A stretch of 64,000 nt of DNA, from positions 186,001-250,000 of the forward strand of contig NZ_JACBFO010000003.1 in NCBI RefSeq assembly GCF_021401135.1. The letters are read 5' to 3'. This stretch comes from Azonexus sp. R2A61 (GTDB lineage Bacteria > Pseudomonadota > Gammaproteobacteria > Burkholderiales > Rhodocyclaceae). This document shows, one piece after another, positions 45,920 to 54,339 of this stretch (positions are counted from its first letter, which is position 1; every line of letters begins with the position of its first letter). Both the position numbers and the translations under genes were made by a program. The notes under the pieces are model-generated. The model saw only the letters and a program-made list of their open reading frames with translations. It was not told the origin of the DNA and made no database searches.

Positions 45920-46924
45920 ATGAAAGCCGTTGCCTATCAGGATTCCTTGCCGATCGAGACGCCCTCGTCGCTGGTCGATGTCGAGTTGCCGGAGCCCGAG
46001 GTCGGCGCGCACGATCTGCTGGTTGCCGTGCGGGCGGTTTCGGTCAATCCGGTCGATACCAAGGTACGGCGCGGCGTTGCCCCGGCCGCCGGCGAGTGGA
46101 AAGTACTCGGCTGGGACGTGGCCGGCGAGGTGCTGCAGGTCGGTCGGGCGGTGTCGGGATTCGCCGTCGGCGACCGCGTCTGGTACGCCGGTTCGATCGC
46201 CCGGCCGGGCGGCAACAGCGAGCGTCATGCGGTCGACGCGAGAATTGTCGGAAAAATGCCGTCGACCGTGGATTTCGCGCAGGCCGCCGCCTTGCCGCTG
46301 ACCGCCATCACCGCCTGGGAAATCCTGTTCGACCGGCTCGCGCTGGCCGCCGATTCGACCGGCACGCTGCTGGTCGTCGGTGCCGGCGGCGGTGTTGGTT
46401 CCATCCTCGTGCAACTGGCGCGGCAACTGACCGGGCTGACCGTGGTCGGTACCGCGTCACGGCCGGAAACGCGCGACTGGCTGCTCGAGCTCGGCGCGCA
46501 TGCCGTCGTCGATCACCGCCGGCCGCTGGCCGAGGCCCTGCGCGACGCGGGTTTCGCGCAGGCTGATTACGTGGTCAGCCTGAACCAGAGCGAGCAGCAT
46601 TTCGCCGAGGTGGTCGAACTGATCGCGCCGCAGGGCAAGTTTGCGCTGATCGACGATCCGGCCAGCCTGGACGTCGTACCGCTGAAGCGCAAGAGCGTGT
46701 CGGTGCATTGGGAGTTCATGTTCACGCGCTCGATGTTCGCCACGCCGGACCAGGCGAAGCAGGGCCGGTTGCTTGACGAACTGGCGCGGCTGGTCGATGC
46801 CGGGCAGGTGCGCACGACGCTGGCCGGACATTTCGGGCGGATCGACGCGGCCAACCTGCGTCGGGCGCATGCGCTGATCGAGAGCGGCACGGCGCGCGGC
46901 AAGATCGTGCTGGAAGGTTTTTGA
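45920..46924 (+). CDS. ZADH-type quinone oxidoreductase (MDR family)
   Basis: ATG 45920 follows GGAG. The 334-residue protein is a medium-chain dehydrogenase/reductase without the structural-zinc cysteines. It has the GroES-like domain (about 25-130; VRAVSVNPVDTKVRRG, LGWDVAGEVLQVG) and the NADPH Rossmann domain with LLVVGAGGGVGSILVQLARQL (about 153-173). It probably reduces quinones or enones with NADPH. It precedes the Old Yellow Enzyme gene by 59 bases, which include a perfect copy of the repeated palindrome. Confidence 0.85.
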   Translation: MKAVAYQDSLPIETPSSLVDVELPEPEVGAHDLLVAVRAVSVNPVDTKVRRGVAPAAGEWKVLGWDVAGEVLQVGRAVSGFAVGDRVWYAGSIARPGGNSERHAVDARIVGKMPSTVDFAQAAALPLTAITAWEILFDRLALAADSTGTLLVVGAGGGVGSILVQLARQLTGLTVVGTASRPETRDWLLELGAHAVVDHRRPLAEALRDAGFAQADYVVSLNQSEQHFAEVVELIAPQGKFALIDDPASLDVVPLKRKSVSVHWEFMFTRSMFATPDQAKQGRLLDELARLVDAGQVRTTLAGHFGRIDAANLRRAHALIESGTARGKIVLEGF

Positions 46925-46933
46925 CGCAATATC

Positions 46934-46945
46934 GCGGTCGACCGC
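46934..46945. repeat. Iterated palindrome GCGGTCGACCGC, intergenic copy
   Basis: This exact copy lies between the quinone-oxidoreductase stop and the Old Yellow Enzyme start. It is outside coding sequence, so codon choice cannot explain it. T-rich sequence follows it. Confidence 0.65.
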
Positions 46946-46983
46946 AATTTTTCTCATTTTTTGATCGTAGACCGGAGCATGAC

Positions 46984-48066
46984 ATGGCCGAACTCTTCAC
47001 CCCGTTTTCCCTGCGCAGCCTGACGCTGTCCAACCGCATCGGCATGCCGCCGATGTGCCAGTATTCGGCCACCGACGGCCTGGCCAACGATTGGCACGTA
47101 CAGCACTACGGTAGCCGTGCGGCCGGCGGCGTCGGCCTGGTCATCGTCGAAGCCACGGCGGTCCTGTCCGAAGGGCGGATCAGCCCGGCCGACCTCGGGC
47201 TGTGGCACGACGGCCAGATCGAACCGCTGGCGCGCATCGCCCGGCTGATCGACAGCCAGGGTGGCGTGCCGGTGCTGCAACTGGCGCATGCCGGGCGCAA
47301 GGCCAGCATCGGCCGCGGCTGGGAGGCGCAGCGCACGTTGGGCGTCGCCGAGGGCGGCTGGACCGCGCTGGCGCCGTCGGCCGTCGCCTTCGAGGGCTAT
47401 GCCGAGCCGCAGGCACTCGACGCGACCGGCATCGCGCAGGTCGTCGAAGCTTTTGCCGCGGCCGCCCGGCGCGCCTTGCGGGCCGGTTTCAGGGCCGTGG
47501 AAATCCACGCCGCGCACGGTTACCTGTTGCATCAGTTCCTGTCGCCGCTGAGCAATCTGCGGACCGACGAATACGGCGGCAGCTTCGCCAACCGCATCCG
47601 GCTGACCCGCGACGTGGTCGCCGCGGTGCGTGCCGTGTGGCCACCGGAACTGCCGCTGCTGATCCGCCTGTCGGCGACCGACTGGGCCGATGGCGGCTGG
47701 GATGCCGAGCAGACGGTTGACCTGTGCCGCTTGCTGAAAACCGACGGCGTCGATCTGGTCGACGTGTCGACCGGCGGCCTGCTGCCGGGCGTCAGGATTC
47801 CCGCCGCTCCCGGCTTTCAGGTGCCGTTCGCGACGCGGGTCAAGCGGGAGGCCGGTTTGCCGGTGGCCGCGGTCGGGCTGATCAGCGAAGCGGCCCAGGC
47901 CGAGGCCATCGTGGCCAACGGCGAAGCCGATCTGGTCCTGATCGGGCGGGAACTGCTGAAAAATCCGTACTGGCCCTTGCAGGCGGCGCAGGCGCTGGGC
48001 GTGGCGGCGGCCTGGCCGCTGCAGTACCTGCGTGCGCTGCCGGCCGGAACGCCGGGCCGGGCCTGA
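46984..48066 (+). CDS. Old Yellow Enzyme family NADPH dehydrogenase (YqjM/NamA type)
   Basis: ATG 46984 (MAELFTPFSLRSLTLSNRI) is chosen over an upstream Met whose leader is not conserved. The 360-residue FMN barrel belongs to the thermophilic-like/YqjM class: MPPMCQYSATDG with the FMN-tuning Cys24, the substrate His pair in AVEIHAAHGYLLHQFLSP (about 170-187), and LSATDWADGGWD. It reduces activated C=C bonds of enones and maleimides. With the preceding quinone reductase it forms a detoxification pair under the divergent LysR regulator. Confidence 0.9.
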   Translation: MAELFTPFSLRSLTLSNRIGMPPMCQYSATDGLANDWHVQHYGSRAAGGVGLVIVEATAVLSEGRISPADLGLWHDGQIEPLARIARLIDSQGGVPVLQLAHAGRKASIGRGWEAQRTLGVAEGGWTALAPSAVAFEGYAEPQALDATGIAQVVEAFAAAARRALRAGFRAVEIHAAHGYLLHQFLSPLSNLRTDEYGGSFANRIRLTRDVVAAVRAVWPPELPLLIRLSATDWADGGWDAEQTVDLCRLLKTDGVDLVDVSTGGLLPGVRIPAAPGFQVPFATRVKREAGLPVAAVGLISEAAQAEAIVANGEADLVLIGRELLKNPYWPLQAAQALGVAAAWPLQYLRALPAGTPGRA

Positions 48067-48147
48067 TGCGAACGGGGCGGTGCGGCCTTCCGGCAGGATG
48101 GCCGCCCGGACCGCCGGCGTTGCCGCGATCCGTTGTGTCCGGTCGCC

Positions 48148-49071
48148 TTATCCGGACGACGGGCCGGCCGTTTTGCCCGGCAGGGCGCCCATGATGGCCC
48201 CTGCCGAAACGACCAGGATACCGGCGATGACCGTCCAAGTCAGTGGCTCGTCGAGGACGAAGTCAGCGCCAATCGCCGAGACGGCGGGAACCAGTGCCAG
48301 CATCATGGACGCCTGGCAGGCGCCGATTTTCTGGTTGGCGTAGCTGTAGAGGCTGGCCGCCAGCATGGCTGCGATGATGCCCTGATAAACGCACTGCAGC
48401 GCAATCTCCTCCCAGCCGGCGATCGCCAGTTTTTTCGGCAGGAACAGCAGATACACCGGCCAGTAGATCAGCATCGCAAAGCAGGCAATGCCGCAGATGC
48501 CCAGCAATGGCCGGATCTGCCAGCGTCGCATCAGGATGCCGAAAATCGCCCAGGACAGTGCGGCAGCCAGAAAAAGCAGATCGCCGATGAACGCGTGCTG
48601 GCCGTGATGGGAGAGCAGGCTGTCGATGCCGATCAGCAACAGTCCGCAGGCCGAGATGAGAAGGGCGGCCAGCGTTTGGCGGGCCAGGCGGAAGCCGCTC
48701 GTCAGCGCTACGATGAGCACCGTGCAGAACGGGATTCCCCCGTTGACGAAGATGCCGGCATGCGCGCTCGGGGCAAGCGAGAAACCCGAATAAACGAACA
48801 ATCCGTAGCCCAGGCCGCCAAACAGGCTGAGCACCGCATAACGCGGCCATTCGGCACAGGGAACGTTGCGCAGGAAATAGAGGCTGCCGAGCAGGCCCGA
48901 GATGCCGTAGCGCATCGCCGCCAGATCGAAGGGCGTGAACGCGGCCTTGCTTCCGAAGCGCGAAACGATGTTGAAACCAGACCAGCACAGGACGACTGCC
49001 AGACCGGCGAGCAGTCCTTTCGTGGTTTCGGAGATGCGTTGGGGATGGGGCGGTTGCGCAGTTGGGTTCAT
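48148..49071 (-). CDS. EamA/DMT-family transporter
   Basis: This 307-residue inner-membrane protein has ten predicted helices in two EamA repeats (about 15-145 and 160-295). Visible motifs are GLAVVLCWSGFNIVSRF near the start and EPLTWTVIAGILVVSAGAIM near the end. Such proteins export amino acids or metabolites. It diverges from the MocR gene across 152 bases that contain two copies of the proposed MocR decamer, so it is probably part of the same regulon. DMT exporters divergent from MocR genes are a common arrangement. Confidence 0.85.
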   Translation of the reverse strand: MNPTAQPPHPQRISETTKGLLAGLAVVLCWSGFNIVSRFGSKAAFTPFDLAAMRYGISGLLGSLYFLRNVPCAEWPRYAVLSLFGGLGYGLFVYSGFSLAPSAHAGIFVNGGIPFCTVLIVALTSGFRLARQTLAALLISACGLLLIGIDSLLSHHGQHAFIGDLLFLAAALSWAIFGILMRRWQIRPLLGICGIACFAMLIYWPVYLLFLPKKLAIAGWEEIALQCVYQGIIAAMLAASLYSYANQKIGACQASMMLALVPAVSAIGADFVLDEPLTWTVIAGILVVSAGAIMGALPGKTAGPSSG

Positions 49072-49120
49072 TTCCGTTCAAACGAGTCCTGTCGCACGAG
49101 AGTAAATCACCGGAAACCGC

Positions 49121-49161
49121 TTGAGTACAGATTCAGCTCAGGCGATTCCGGATGGGAACAG
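49121..49161. promoter_or_regulatory. Proposed MocR operator upstream of the MocR gene
   Basis: ATGGGAACAG at 49152-49161 and a degenerate copy TTGAGTACAG at 49121-49130 (7 of 10 matches) start exactly 31 bases apart. Both lie in the divergent region between the DMT transporter and MocR genes. The same decamer pair occurs, inverted, before ccoG. Confidence 0.5.
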
Positions 49162-49223
49162 TTTTGCGGCTTGCGCTTAGAATGTGCGCTCGACTGACAT
49201 CTTCCGCCCTGGGTCGTTTCTTC

Positions 49224-50630
49224 ATGAGCCGCTACCAGACACTTGCCGAGCAAACCGAAAAGCTGATCGTCGACGGTGTCCTGCGCCCGGGGGAAAAACT
49301 GCCCTCGGTTCGCAATGCCTGCCGGATTCACGATGTCAGCCCGATCACGGTAACCCAGGCTTACTACCTGCTGGAGAGCCGGGGGCTGATCGAAGCGCGG
49401 CCGAAATCGGGCTATTTCGTGCGCGCCCGTCTCGGCAAGAACCTGCCGGAACCCGAGATGACGCACCCGGTCGGCGGATCCACCGAACTTCAGGTCAGCG
49501 ATTTCATTTTCCAGATCCTCGACAGCGTGCGCGACCCTTCCGTCGTACCGCTCGGCTCCAGTTTTCCCAGTCCTTATCTCTTTCCGCTCGACAAGCTCGG
49601 CCGCTATCTCGCCAACGCCGCCCGCCGCTTCGATCCCCTGGCGACGGTGACCGACCTGCCGCCGGGTAACGAGGAACTGCGGCGCCAACTGGCCTTGCGC
49701 TATCTGGCGCAGGGCGCGAATGTCTCCCCGCAGGAAATCGTCATCACCTCGGGGGCCATGGAAGGGCTCAATCTCTGCCTGCAGGCCGTCACTCGCCCCG
49801 GCGACCTGATCGCCATCGAGTCGCCGACCTTCTACGCCGGCTTGCAGGCCAGCGAGCGCCTGGGCCTCAAGGTCATCGAGATCCCCAGTCATCCCCGCGA
49901 AGGGGTCAGCCTGTCGGCCTTGACCGATGCCCTTCGTCATCATCCGATCAAGGCTTGCCTGTTCATGCTCAATTTCGCCAACCCGACGGGCAGCCGGGTC
50001 TCGGACGAGAACAAGAAGGCCCTGCTGGAACTGCTCCGGCGCCACGATGTTCCGCTCATCGAGGACGATGTCTACGCCGAACTGTATTTTGGCCAGCAGG
50101 CACCCTTGTGCAGCAAGGCGGAGGACCGGACCGGCCTGGTCATGCAGGTGTCTTCGTTCTCGAAGAGCCTGGCGCCCGGCTACCGTCTCGGCTGGGTGGC
50201 GGCCGGTCGCTATGCACGTGCCATCCAGCGCCAGAAGCTGTCGCTGAGCCTGGCAACGACGATTCCGGTGCAGATTGCCCTTGCCGATTATCTCAAGCAA
50301 GGCGGCTACGAGAACCATCTTCGTCATCTGCGGAATACGCTCGCCACGCAGGAGGCCACGCTGGTGCAGGCGATCGAACGTTATTTCCCGCCGGGAACCA
50401 AACTGGCCCGGCCGCAAGGCGGCTATTTCCTCTGGCTGGAGTTGCCCGCCGGCGTCGATACCTTGTCGTTGCACCAGCGCGCCCTCAGTGAAGGCATCAG
50501 CATTGCGCCGGGCCCGATCTTCTCGGCCAAACGCGAGTTCAGCCACCATCTGCGGCTCAACTTCGGACATCCCGATTCGGCGCGCCTGGACGCCGCGATG
50601 GCGAGCTTGGGCCGATTGATCGCGAGCTGA
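49224..50630 (+). CDS. MocR-type regulator (GntR HTH fused to aminotransferase)
   Basis: The start at ATG 49224 (MSRYQTLAEQTEKLI) places the GntR winged HTH at about 8-72 (GVLRPGEKLPSVRNACRIHDVSPITVTQAYYLLESRGLIEARPKSGYFV), as in other MocR proteins. The fold-type-I aminotransferase domain fills about 105-460. The PLP lysine is in SSFSKSLAPGYRLGW (about 310-324), preceded by ANPTGSRVSDENK and IEDDVYAELYF. MocR proteins sense PLP-amino-acid adducts. Decamer sites on both sides of the gene suggest it controls the DMT exporter and the ccoG-cysI operon. Confidence 0.9.
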   Translation: MSRYQTLAEQTEKLIVDGVLRPGEKLPSVRNACRIHDVSPITVTQAYYLLESRGLIEARPKSGYFVRARLGKNLPEPEMTHPVGGSTELQVSDFIFQILDSVRDPSVVPLGSSFPSPYLFPLDKLGRYLANAARRFDPLATVTDLPPGNEELRRQLALRYLAQGANVSPQEIVITSGAMEGLNLCLQAVTRPGDLIAIESPTFYAGLQASERLGLKVIEIPSHPREGVSLSALTDALRHHPIKACLFMLNFANPTGSRVSDENKKALLELLRRHDVPLIEDDVYAELYFGQQAPLCSKAEDRTGLVMQVSSFSKSLAPGYRLGWVAAGRYARAIQRQKLSLSLATTIPVQIALADYLKQGGYENHLRHLRNTLATQEATLVQAIERYFPPGTKLARPQGGYFLWLELPAGVDTLSLHQRALSEGISIAPGPIFSAKREFSHHLRLNFGHPDSARLDAAMASLGRLIAS

Positions 50631-50671
50631 CTGTTCCTATGGGAAAAAGCAAAATCTGAAACTGTTCCCAT
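50631..50671. promoter_or_regulatory. Proposed MocR operator before ccoG-cysI
   Basis: Direct repeats CTGTTCCTAT (50631-50640) and CTGTTCCCAT (50662-50671) start exactly 31 bases apart, about three helical turns, starting at the base after the MocR gene stop. The second is the exact inverse of the ATGGGAACAG upstream of the MocR gene. Paired direct repeats suit MocR dimers such as GabR. Confidence 0.6.
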
Positions 50672-50752
50672 CCAGCCGCGGGTGGTCTACTTCGTCCCCG
50701 GGGTCGGCAAGCTTGTTTCGCTGCCCGACATCGCGACTGAAGGGGAACCGAA

Positions 50753-52144
50753 ATGAGCAAGCCTGTTAATAAGGTACGGGAAGCCAAGCTGGAGCTTTAC
50801 CGTAAAAAAGGAAAGATTCACGCCAAAGCGACAACAGGGACGTTCAATACCCTGCGCTGGGCCATGGTCTGGTTTACCCAGATCGTTTTCTACGGCACCT
50901 GCTGGCTGACCTGGGATGCCAACGGCTTCACCCGGCAGGCCGTGCTGCTGGATATCGCCCACGAGAAGTTCTATCTGTTCGGCCTGGTCCTGTGGCCGCA
51001 GGATGCCTTGCTGATGGCCTTCGTGCTGATCCTCGCCGCAACCGCCCTGTTCTTCGTCACGGCGCTGGCCGGGCGCCTGTTCTGTGGATTTGCCTGTCCG
51101 CAGACGGTATATACGTCGATCTTCACCTGGATCGAAGCCAAGGTCGAGGGCGACCATCTGGCCCGCCTGAAACTCGACCAGAGCCCGATGAGCGCCCGCA
51201 AGTTCGGCCTGAAAGCCATCAAGCACGGCGTGTGGTTCCTGTTCGCGGCGTGGACGGCCATCACCTTCGTCGGCTATTTCACGCCGATCCGCGAACTGCT
51301 GCCGACCTTGCCCGACTGGCGCGTCGGTCCCTGGGAAGGCTTCTGGCTCATTTTCTACTGTGCCTTCACCTATGTTCAGGCGGGCCTGGCCCGCGAGGCA
51401 GTCTGCCAGCACATGTGCCCCTATTCGCGGTTTCAGGGGGTGATGTTCGATCCGACGACCAAGAACGTTGCTTACGATGGCCAACGCGGCGAGCCTCGCA
51501 ATGCCCGTCGTCAGGCGGGCAATACCGGTGACTGCATCGACTGCGGTATTTGCGTGCAGGTCTGCCCGACCGGCATCGACATCCGGGACGGGCTGCAATA
51601 TCAATGCATCAATTGCGGCCTGTGCATCGATGCCTGCGATCAGGTGATGACCAAGATCGGCGCCCCGACCGGACTCATCCGCTTCATGTCCGAAAAGGAA
51701 CTGGCCGGGGAGGCGCAACCGACGGGGCTGCTCGGACGGCCGCGCGTTGCCCTCTATGCCAGCTTGCTGCTGGTGTTCTCGCTGCTGGGCGCCTGGACGC
51801 TCGCCGACCGCTCGCTGTTGCTGGTCGATGTGCTGCGCGACCGCGGGGCCTTGCATCGCGAAACGGCCGACGGAACGATCGAGAATGCCTATACGGTCAA
51901 ACTGATGAACCTCGACGAGACACCGCGCAGTTTCAACATCGAGGTCTATGGCTTGCCCGGCATCGGCATCGTCGGCGAGCACGAGTTTACGGTGGATGCC
52001 GGCAGCATCCGGCCGCTTTTCCTGACCGTTGCCATGCCGGCCGATACGCCGGTCAGCGGGATCCAGCCCATTCGCTTCCGGATTTCGGCGCTGCACGATC
52101 CAGCCACTTCGGTCATGGAACGAAGCAGTTTCGTGCTGCCTTGA
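50753..52144 (+). CDS. ccoG: CcoG/RdxA/FixG-type membrane ferredoxin protein
   Basis: This 463-residue membrane protein has four to five helices (about 38-56, 85-108, 160-180, 195-212 and 330-350). Two [4Fe-4S] motifs are CIDCGICVQVCPTG (about 262-275) and CINCGLCIDACD (about 285-296), with membrane cysteines in CGFACPQTVY and CQHMCPYSRFQ. A C-terminal periplasmic Ig-like domain is typical of FixG. CcoG normally helps reduce copper for cbb3 oxidase assembly. No cco genes are adjacent, and it is instead joined to a sulfite-reductase operon, so here it may act as an electron conduit. Confidence 0.88.
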   Translation: MSKPVNKVREAKLELYRKKGKIHAKATTGTFNTLRWAMVWFTQIVFYGTCWLTWDANGFTRQAVLLDIAHEKFYLFGLVLWPQDALLMAFVLILAATALFFVTALAGRLFCGFACPQTVYTSIFTWIEAKVEGDHLARLKLDQSPMSARKFGLKAIKHGVWFLFAAWTAITFVGYFTPIRELLPTLPDWRVGPWEGFWLIFYCAFTYVQAGLAREAVCQHMCPYSRFQGVMFDPTTKNVAYDGQRGEPRNARRQAGNTGDCIDCGICVQVCPTGIDIRDGLQYQCINCGLCIDACDQVMTKIGAPTGLIRFMSEKELAGEAQPTGLLGRPRVALYASLLLVFSLLGAWTLADRSLLLVDVLRDRGALHRETADGTIENAYTVKLMNLDETPRSFNIEVYGLPGIGIVGEHEFTVDAGSIRPLFLTVAMPADTPVSGIQPIRFRISALHDPATSVMERSSFVLP

Positions 52145-52169
52145 TCGTCACGCCGGATCGCTGAAAACC

Positions 52170-53840
52170 ATGTATCGCTACAACGATATCGATCAGCAAC
52201 TGGTCGACGACCGGGTCGCCCAGTTTCGCGGGCAGATGGCGCGCTATCTCGGCGGACGCCTGAGCGAGGACGACTTCCGTCCGCTTCGTCTGCAGAACGG
52301 GCTGTACGTTCAACGCCATGCGCCGATGCTGCGCGTGGCCATTCCGTACGGTGTGCTGTCGAGCCGGCAAATGCGCATGCTGGCGCATGTTGCCCGGACT
52401 TACGACCGCGGTTACGGTCACTTCACCACCCGTTGCAATGTGCAGTTCAACTGGATCCGGCTCAACGAGGCACCGGATATCCTGGCCGCCCTTGCCACCG
52501 TCCAGATGCATGCCATCCAGACTTCCGGAAACTGCATCCGCAACATCACCTGCGATGCGTTTGCCGGGGTTGCGGCGGATGAAGTCTTCGATCCCCGTCC
52601 TTACTGCGAGATCGCCCGCCAGTGGTCGACGCTGGCGCCGGAGTTCATGTTCCTGCCTCGCAAGTTCAAGATTGCCTTTACCGGCAGCATGGAGGACAGG
52701 GCGGCAATCCGTTTTTACGATATCGGCCTGCGTGCCAGGGTATCGGATGGCGGCACACGCGGCTTCGAGGTGTTTGTCGGCGGTGGCATGGGGCGGACGC
52801 CGATGCTCGGCCAGCCGGTCAAGGATTTTCTGCCCGGCAACGAGCTGCTGAACTATTTCGAGGCCATCCTCCGCGTCTACAACCGTTACGGCAGGCGGGA
52901 CAACAAATACAAGGCGCGCATCAAGATTCTCGTCAAGGACCTGACGCTGGCTGGCTTTGCCCGCGAAGTGGACGCCGAGTGGGCGCATCTCCAGGGTGGC
53001 CCGAACACGATTCCCGAGCAGACGATTTCGGCGATGGCGGCCTTCTTCGCGCCGCCCGCCTGGCGCCAGGCGGCGAGCGTCGACGCGGACCCCGGCGAGG
53101 CGGCCGTCGTCGATCGTTCGTTTGCCCGGTGGGTCAGCCGCAGCGTCAGCGCCCATCGGCATCCCGGTCTGGCAATCGTGACGCTGTCGCTGAAAAAGAC
53201 CGGCGTTCCGCCCGGCGACGCGACGGCCTTGCAGATGGCGGCAATCGCCGACATGGCGGAGCGCTTCAGTTGCGGTGAAATCCGGGTTACCCATGAACAG
53301 AATCTCGTGCTGCCTCATGTGCCTCGCGAGTCCCTCCACGAACTGTGGTCCCTGGCCACCGCCCACGGCCTGGCGACGCCCAACATCGGCCTGCTGACCG
53401 ATGTTGTCTGCTGTCCCGGCGGCGATTTCTGTTCGCTCGCCAACGCCAAGTCGATCCCGATTGCCGAAGCCATCCAGCAGCGCTTCGACGATCTCGACTA
53501 TCTGTTCGACCTGGGGCCGCTGGAACTCAACATCTCGGGATGCGTGAATTCCTGCGGGCATCACCATATCGGTCACATCGGCATTCTCGGCGTCGACAAG
53601 AACGACGAGGAGTGGTACCAGATCACCCTGGGCGGCAGTGAAGGCCGCGATTCTCGGATCGGCCGGGTGATCGGCCCGTCATTCGCCGCGCAGGATGTTC
53701 CGGACGTGATCGAAAAAATCATCGGAATCTATGTCGACCGCAGGCACGACGATGAAACCTTCAGCGATACTTTCGTCCGGATTGGTCTCGCACCGTTCAA
53801 GGCCGGCGTTTACGGAGCAAGGCATGGCGCCGCTGATTGA
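52170..53840 (+). CDS. cysI: Sulfite reductase haemoprotein (CysI/NirA family)
   Basis: ATG 52170 gives a 556-residue sirohaem-[4Fe-4S] enzyme. Two ferredoxin-like repeats (N-terminal HFTTRCNVQFNWI, TSGNCIRNITCDAFAG) precede the cluster ligands Cys415 and Cys421 (CPGGDFC) and Cys458 and Cys462 (GCVNSCGHHHIGH). It reduces sulfite to sulfide for cysteine synthesis; nitrite reduction is less likely given the DUF934 partner. It lies 25 bases after ccoG and overlaps the DUF934 gene by 17. Confidence 0.88.
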   Translation: MYRYNDIDQQLVDDRVAQFRGQMARYLGGRLSEDDFRPLRLQNGLYVQRHAPMLRVAIPYGVLSSRQMRMLAHVARTYDRGYGHFTTRCNVQFNWIRLNEAPDILAALATVQMHAIQTSGNCIRNITCDAFAGVAADEVFDPRPYCEIARQWSTLAPEFMFLPRKFKIAFTGSMEDRAAIRFYDIGLRARVSDGGTRGFEVFVGGGMGRTPMLGQPVKDFLPGNELLNYFEAILRVYNRYGRRDNKYKARIKILVKDLTLAGFAREVDAEWAHLQGGPNTIPEQTISAMAAFFAPPAWRQAASVDADPGEAAVVDRSFARWVSRSVSAHRHPGLAIVTLSLKKTGVPPGDATALQMAAIADMAERFSCGEIRVTHEQNLVLPHVPRESLHELWSLATAHGLATPNIGLLTDVVCCPGGDFCSLANAKSIPIAEAIQQRFDDLDYLFDLGPLELNISGCVNSCGHHHIGHIGILGVDKNDEEWYQITLGGSEGRDSRIGRVIGPSFAAQDVPDVIEKIIGIYVDRRHDDETFSDTFVRIGLAPFKAGVYGARHGAAD

Positions 53841-54297
53841 CCGACACGGTATTGTTTCCGCCGATCCCTGGCGCTGCATCGACAACGAGGCAGCGCTCGA
53901 CGAAGCCTGGGGCGCTGCCCGGCAGCACCTGATCCTGGCGATTCCGCTCTGGCGGCATCATCGGGCACGCCTGACCGAACAGGGGCATGCGCTCGGCGTC
54001 TGGCTGGGCCCCGAGGACGAGCCCGAGGAGCTGGCGCCGGACCTCGCCGGCTTGCCGGTCATCGCCGTGCAGTTCACCAGCTTCACCGACGGCCGCGGCT
54101 ATTCCCTGGGACGCATCCTGCGTCAGCGCATGGCTTATGGCGGCGACCTGCGCGCCACGGGAGACATCCAGCGCGACCAGATCTACCTGCTGCACAAATG
54201 CGGCTTCAGTTCGTTCGCACTACGTGCGGACCAGTCGCCGGAAGAGGCGCTGGCGGCGCTCGGGGATTTCCGCTGGGCGCCGCTGGTCGGTTGCTAG
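53824..54297 (+). CDS. DUF934-family protein of sulfite assimilation
   Basis: ATG 53824 follows GGAG and overlaps cysI by 17 bases. The 157-residue protein matches DUF934: LAIPLWRHHRARL, LGVWLGPEDEPEELAPDL, VQFTSFTDGRGYSLGRILRQR and GFSSFALRADQS. The family is encoded next to cysI in many proteobacteria and is required in some for sulfite reduction, but its reaction is unknown. It confirms the sulfur role of this operon. Confidence 0.88.
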   Translation: MAPLIDRHGIVSADPWRCIDNEAALDEAWGAARQHLILAIPLWRHHRARLTEQGHALGVWLGPEDEPEELAPDLAGLPVIAVQFTSFTDGRGYSLGRILRQRMAYGGDLRATGDIQRDQIYLLHKCGFSSFALRADQSPEEALAALGDFRWAPLVGC

Positions 54298-54339
54298 CGT
54301 TACGGCTCGAACGCCATCGTTTCGGATCTGATGACAGTC

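Noticed and set aside
46934..46965. Calling the palindrome plus T-rich stretch after the quinone oxidoreductase a terminator
   Set aside because: The stem would be only four to five base pairs with a TCGA loop, and the same palindrome occurs inside genes without T-runs.
48067..48147. A G/C-rich hairpin between the Old Yellow Enzyme and DMT genes
   Set aside because: The arms pair imperfectly and no T-run follows.
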